DNA of 64,000 nucleotides from Hormiphora californensis (taxonomy: Eukaryota; Ctenophora; Tentaculata; Cydippida; Pleurobrachiidae), in the NCBI GenBank assembly GCA_020137815.1, contig CM035357.1, positions 6,622,034-6,686,033 on the forward strand, written 5' to 3'. Numbering within the stretch: position 1 is the stretch's first letter; each line of letters opens with the position of its first letter. Positions 61,619 through 64,000 of this stretch are shown in pieces. The notes below the pieces were generated by a model, which did not search any database, was not told the DNA's origin, and worked only from the letters and a program-made list of their open reading frames with translations. The translations under genes were made by a program, and so were the position numbers.

Positions 61619-62155
61619 TTTTTTTTCATCTGGTATTAAGGGCCTGTCGGCTCGGCCCCGTTGTTTTTAGGGGGGATGGGTTGAGTTTGGGTTATATTCG
61701 GGTCGGGGGGCCTTGCCAGGCCCCGAATGGTTTATGGTTTATGGTTTTTTTTCATCTGGTATTAAGGGCCTGTCGGCTCGGCCCCGTTGTTTTAGTTTTA
61801 GGGGGGATGTTTTAGGGGGGATGGGTTGAGTTTGGGTTATATTCGGGTCGGGGGGCCTTGCCAGGCCCCGAATGGTTATGGTTTTTTTTTCATCTGGTAT
61901 TAAGGGCCTGTCGGCTCGGCCCCGTTGTTTTAGTTTTAGGGGGGATGTTTAGGGGGGATGGGTTGAGTTTGGGTTATATTCGGGTCGGGGGGCCCTTGCC
62001 AGGCCCCGAATGGTTATGGTTATGGTTTTTTTTCATCTGGTATTAAGGGCCTGTCGGCTCGGCCCCGTTGTTTTAGTTTTAGGGGGGATGTTTTAGGGGG
62101 GATGGGTTGAGTTTGGGTTATATTCGGGTCGGGGGGCCTTGCCAGGCCCCGAATA
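61619..62155. repeat. four tandem copies of a unit of about 125-143 bp
   Basis: Each copy has TTCATCTGGTATTAAGGGCC, a G-run, GGTTATATTCGGGTCGG and CCTTGCCAGGCCCCGAATGG, followed by TTATGGT repeats. It directly follows the 470-bp array through a shared TATGGTTATGG linker, and ends in (TA)n then TCGAGGCTAAA. Confidence 0.9.
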
Positions 62156-63459
62156 TATATATATATCGAGGCTAAAATCTCAAACATTACGGCAGCATTA
62201 CCTCATTTTTACAAACTCTATAAAATGCTCATGCCCGTAAACCATCATGCATCTTCCCTGCCTTGACTTGACAAATTGTGCGTATAAAGCTGGGAAGACG
62301 GGGAGAGAGAGAGAGAGAGAGAAGAGAGAGAGGAGGAAAAAGAAGGGGGGAGAACCGAGGAAGAGAGGGAAGAGAGGGGGGGGGGGGGGGGAAAAAGGGG
62401 GGGGGAAAATGTTTTTTTTTTCTTTTTCCCCCCCCCAAACCACCCCCCCCCCCCTCCTTTTTCCCCCTCCCCCCGTGGTTTTCCCCCCGGCCTCCCTTTT
62501 TTCCCTTTGGGCTGCTGCTTTTCCCCATCCATTATATTGCTCCTTTATATCGGTTTTAGTGCTAAAACCGGTTTTTGTTTTTGATTTTTACTTTCGTTAA
62601 AAGTGGGACTGATTTATTAGGTATTACAACTTCATAGGAATCAAGCTATTATTAATGCAAGAATTTTAATGACTTTCAAAAGGGGGATAAACTTTTATCA
62701 GATCACTTCCAATTTAACTTGAACACCCAAACGGTTTTTTTAAAAACAAATTATTTGTTTTTTATCTTACTCCAGTTGTTTTGTTAAAGATTCATTTGGA
62801 CCAAAGTAGGCTTCTTCCCAGTGGGTAGTGGATAAAATCTGAGGGAAACCGCAAAAAAAATTTTTAGTATTTTCAGCTTTGGGTTTTTTTAGTGGTAAAT
62901 TTAAAGTGGTTTTTGGGGGGGGTTTTGGGCCCTCTTCCCCCAAATTTAGAAAACCAAGTAGAATCAGTAGTGCCTTATGGAAGTTGGAAATTTCCACGGA
63001 ACCAATGAATAGTGTTATTTCAAATTTGCACACTCATGCTCCAAAACTCTCTATTTCTAATTTTTTAATGTCCGTGACCTTTATGCACAGTCCAGGGGGG
63101 TTTTTCACAGAAAAGAACTAGAATTCCAAGGTTCTTTATATTGGGTACAGGCCCTTTTTTAAAAATATATATAAGTGAGGGCAGAATATATCTCATTCCC
63201 TGGGGGAAACCCAGTTTTTACAAGATATTATTAGCACACACAATTTTACAGCTGTTTATATTTTACTTTTTTTCTAGTATTTTATCTAAGCTTTTCTATT
63301 GTCTTCTATTTTTTTGGGGTCGTTCCCAACCCTTTTCCAAGGTTAGTGGGTGTTTTCTCTGCTTTCCCAAAACTGTCTTTTTTTTGTTTATTTGGTGGGG
63401 TGATCAAAAAAAAAGAAAAAAAAAGGGGAAAAAAGAAAGGGGGAAAAAAAGGGAAAATG

Positions 63460-63552
<93 letters not shown>

Positions 63553-64000
63553 GGGGGGCCCTAATAAAATTCCCCTTTTTTGGTGGGGGTTCAATATAAA
63601 AAGGGTTTAATTTACTCCCGAAACCCGATTTTTTTACAAGTTTATTTTTTACCCCAAAAACAATTTATCACTTTTTAAATTGTATTACTTTTTTCTAGAT
63701 TTGTTATCAAACTTTGTCGGGAAATTGTTTTCTATTTATTGGGGATCTCTCCAAAAACCAATTTATACCGTAAGGTGTCAGTGGTGTTAAAAAACTTTTA
63801 ATCTATCACTAGATCATGATGCTGTGTGTATTTTGTTCATTTGAGTGGCCAACATGGTGTATGGCTGGGAAGCAGGAGGGAGGGGGAAGGAGAGAAGAGA
63901 GAAAGAGAAGGAAGGTGGAATAAGAGTCTCTCCTCTCTCTCTTCTTTTCTCTCCCTCTCTTCTCTCTCTCTCCTCGCTCTCCTTCTCCCCTCTCTTTTCC
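62156..64000. other. window end: low-complexity and low-quality sequence
   Basis: A (GA)n tract near 62304-62335 runs into sorted G, A, T and C runs (62340-62500). A similar scramble occurs at about 63400-63560, including poly(T) then poly(C) each about 40 bases long, and the window closes in CT-rich sequence. Between them (62560-63350) the DNA is AT-rich. No gene is supported. Confidence 0.55.

Noticed and set aside
60447-61639. Recurrent 60-137-codon frames in the 470-bp units
   Set aside because: Present on both strands at the same place of each repeat; no domain and no sign of a gene.
61100-62050. TTATGG repeats as telomeric sequence
   Set aside because: They are short linkers between array units and not the animal telomere repeat TTAGGG.

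Overview
This window is nuclear DNA from an animal. It holds multi-exon genes with short GT-AG introns alongside large intronless genes. Its metazoan-type genes include canonical Ras, HPS1, TMEM64, a rhodopsin-like GPCR and an immunoglobulin/ShKT-like receptor. The intergenic space is full of (GA)n/(CT)n microsatellites, fold-back DNA transposons and tandem arrays. The compact genes and this repeat style would fit a sponge, cnidarian, placozoan or another invertebrate, but nothing seen here fixes the phylum.

Layout. 1-9 kb: a single-exon GPCR (3400-4428, +) between repeat-rich stretches, then a hAT-like fold-back element with an 8-bp target duplication (7252-8912). 9.1-24.3 kb: a small two-exon plus-strand gene for a 69-aa membrane protein with a BH3-like segment. 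It is followed by a run of minus-strand genes: an unrecognised zinc-ribbon protein, a six-exon Ras, HPS1, DPH7, FDX2 and a four-exon TMEM64. The TMEM64 introns hold a 5'-truncated LINE with a 12-bp target duplication and a fold-back element. 24.3-30.9 kb: no genes; degenerate segmental repeats, nested MITEs and a 1.3-kb TTAA-flanked fold-back element. 31-33 kb: intronless TCF25 (-) with a perfect 72-bp palindrome just upstream. 34.2-43.5 kb: a URB2-like gene (+) whose 5.8-kb intron contains an antisense gene for a secreted protein and about 19 copies of a 155-bp satellite. 43.7-51.6 kb: a DEP-domain gene, SRPRB and the 3' exons of an Ig-Ig-ShKT-like-TM receptor gene, all on plus. A 100-N scaffold gap follows at 52420-52519. 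55-59.6 kb: a TTAA-flanked fold-back element and six minus-strand UTP20 exons. 60.2-62.2 kb: two tandem arrays bounded by (TA)n. The last 1.8 kb is low-complexity, apparently poor-quality sequence.

Functions are mostly housekeeping: ribosome biogenesis (URB2, UTP20), ribosome-associated quality control (TCF25), diphthamide synthesis (DPH7), mitochondrial Fe-S clusters (FDX2), ER targeting (SRPRB) and BLOC-3 trafficking (HPS1). FDX2, DPH7 and HPS1 lie head-to-tail with gaps of about 120-180 bp and may be co-transcribed.

Sequence quality matters here. DPH7, URB2, SRPRB and the Ig receptor carry single-base frame breaks, several in homopolymers, and some stretches look like scrambled homopolymer runs. 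HPS1, FDX2, TCF25, Ras, TMEM64 and the GPCR are intact. Consensus error is the simpler explanation for the breaks, but decay of the URB2-like gene cannot be excluded.
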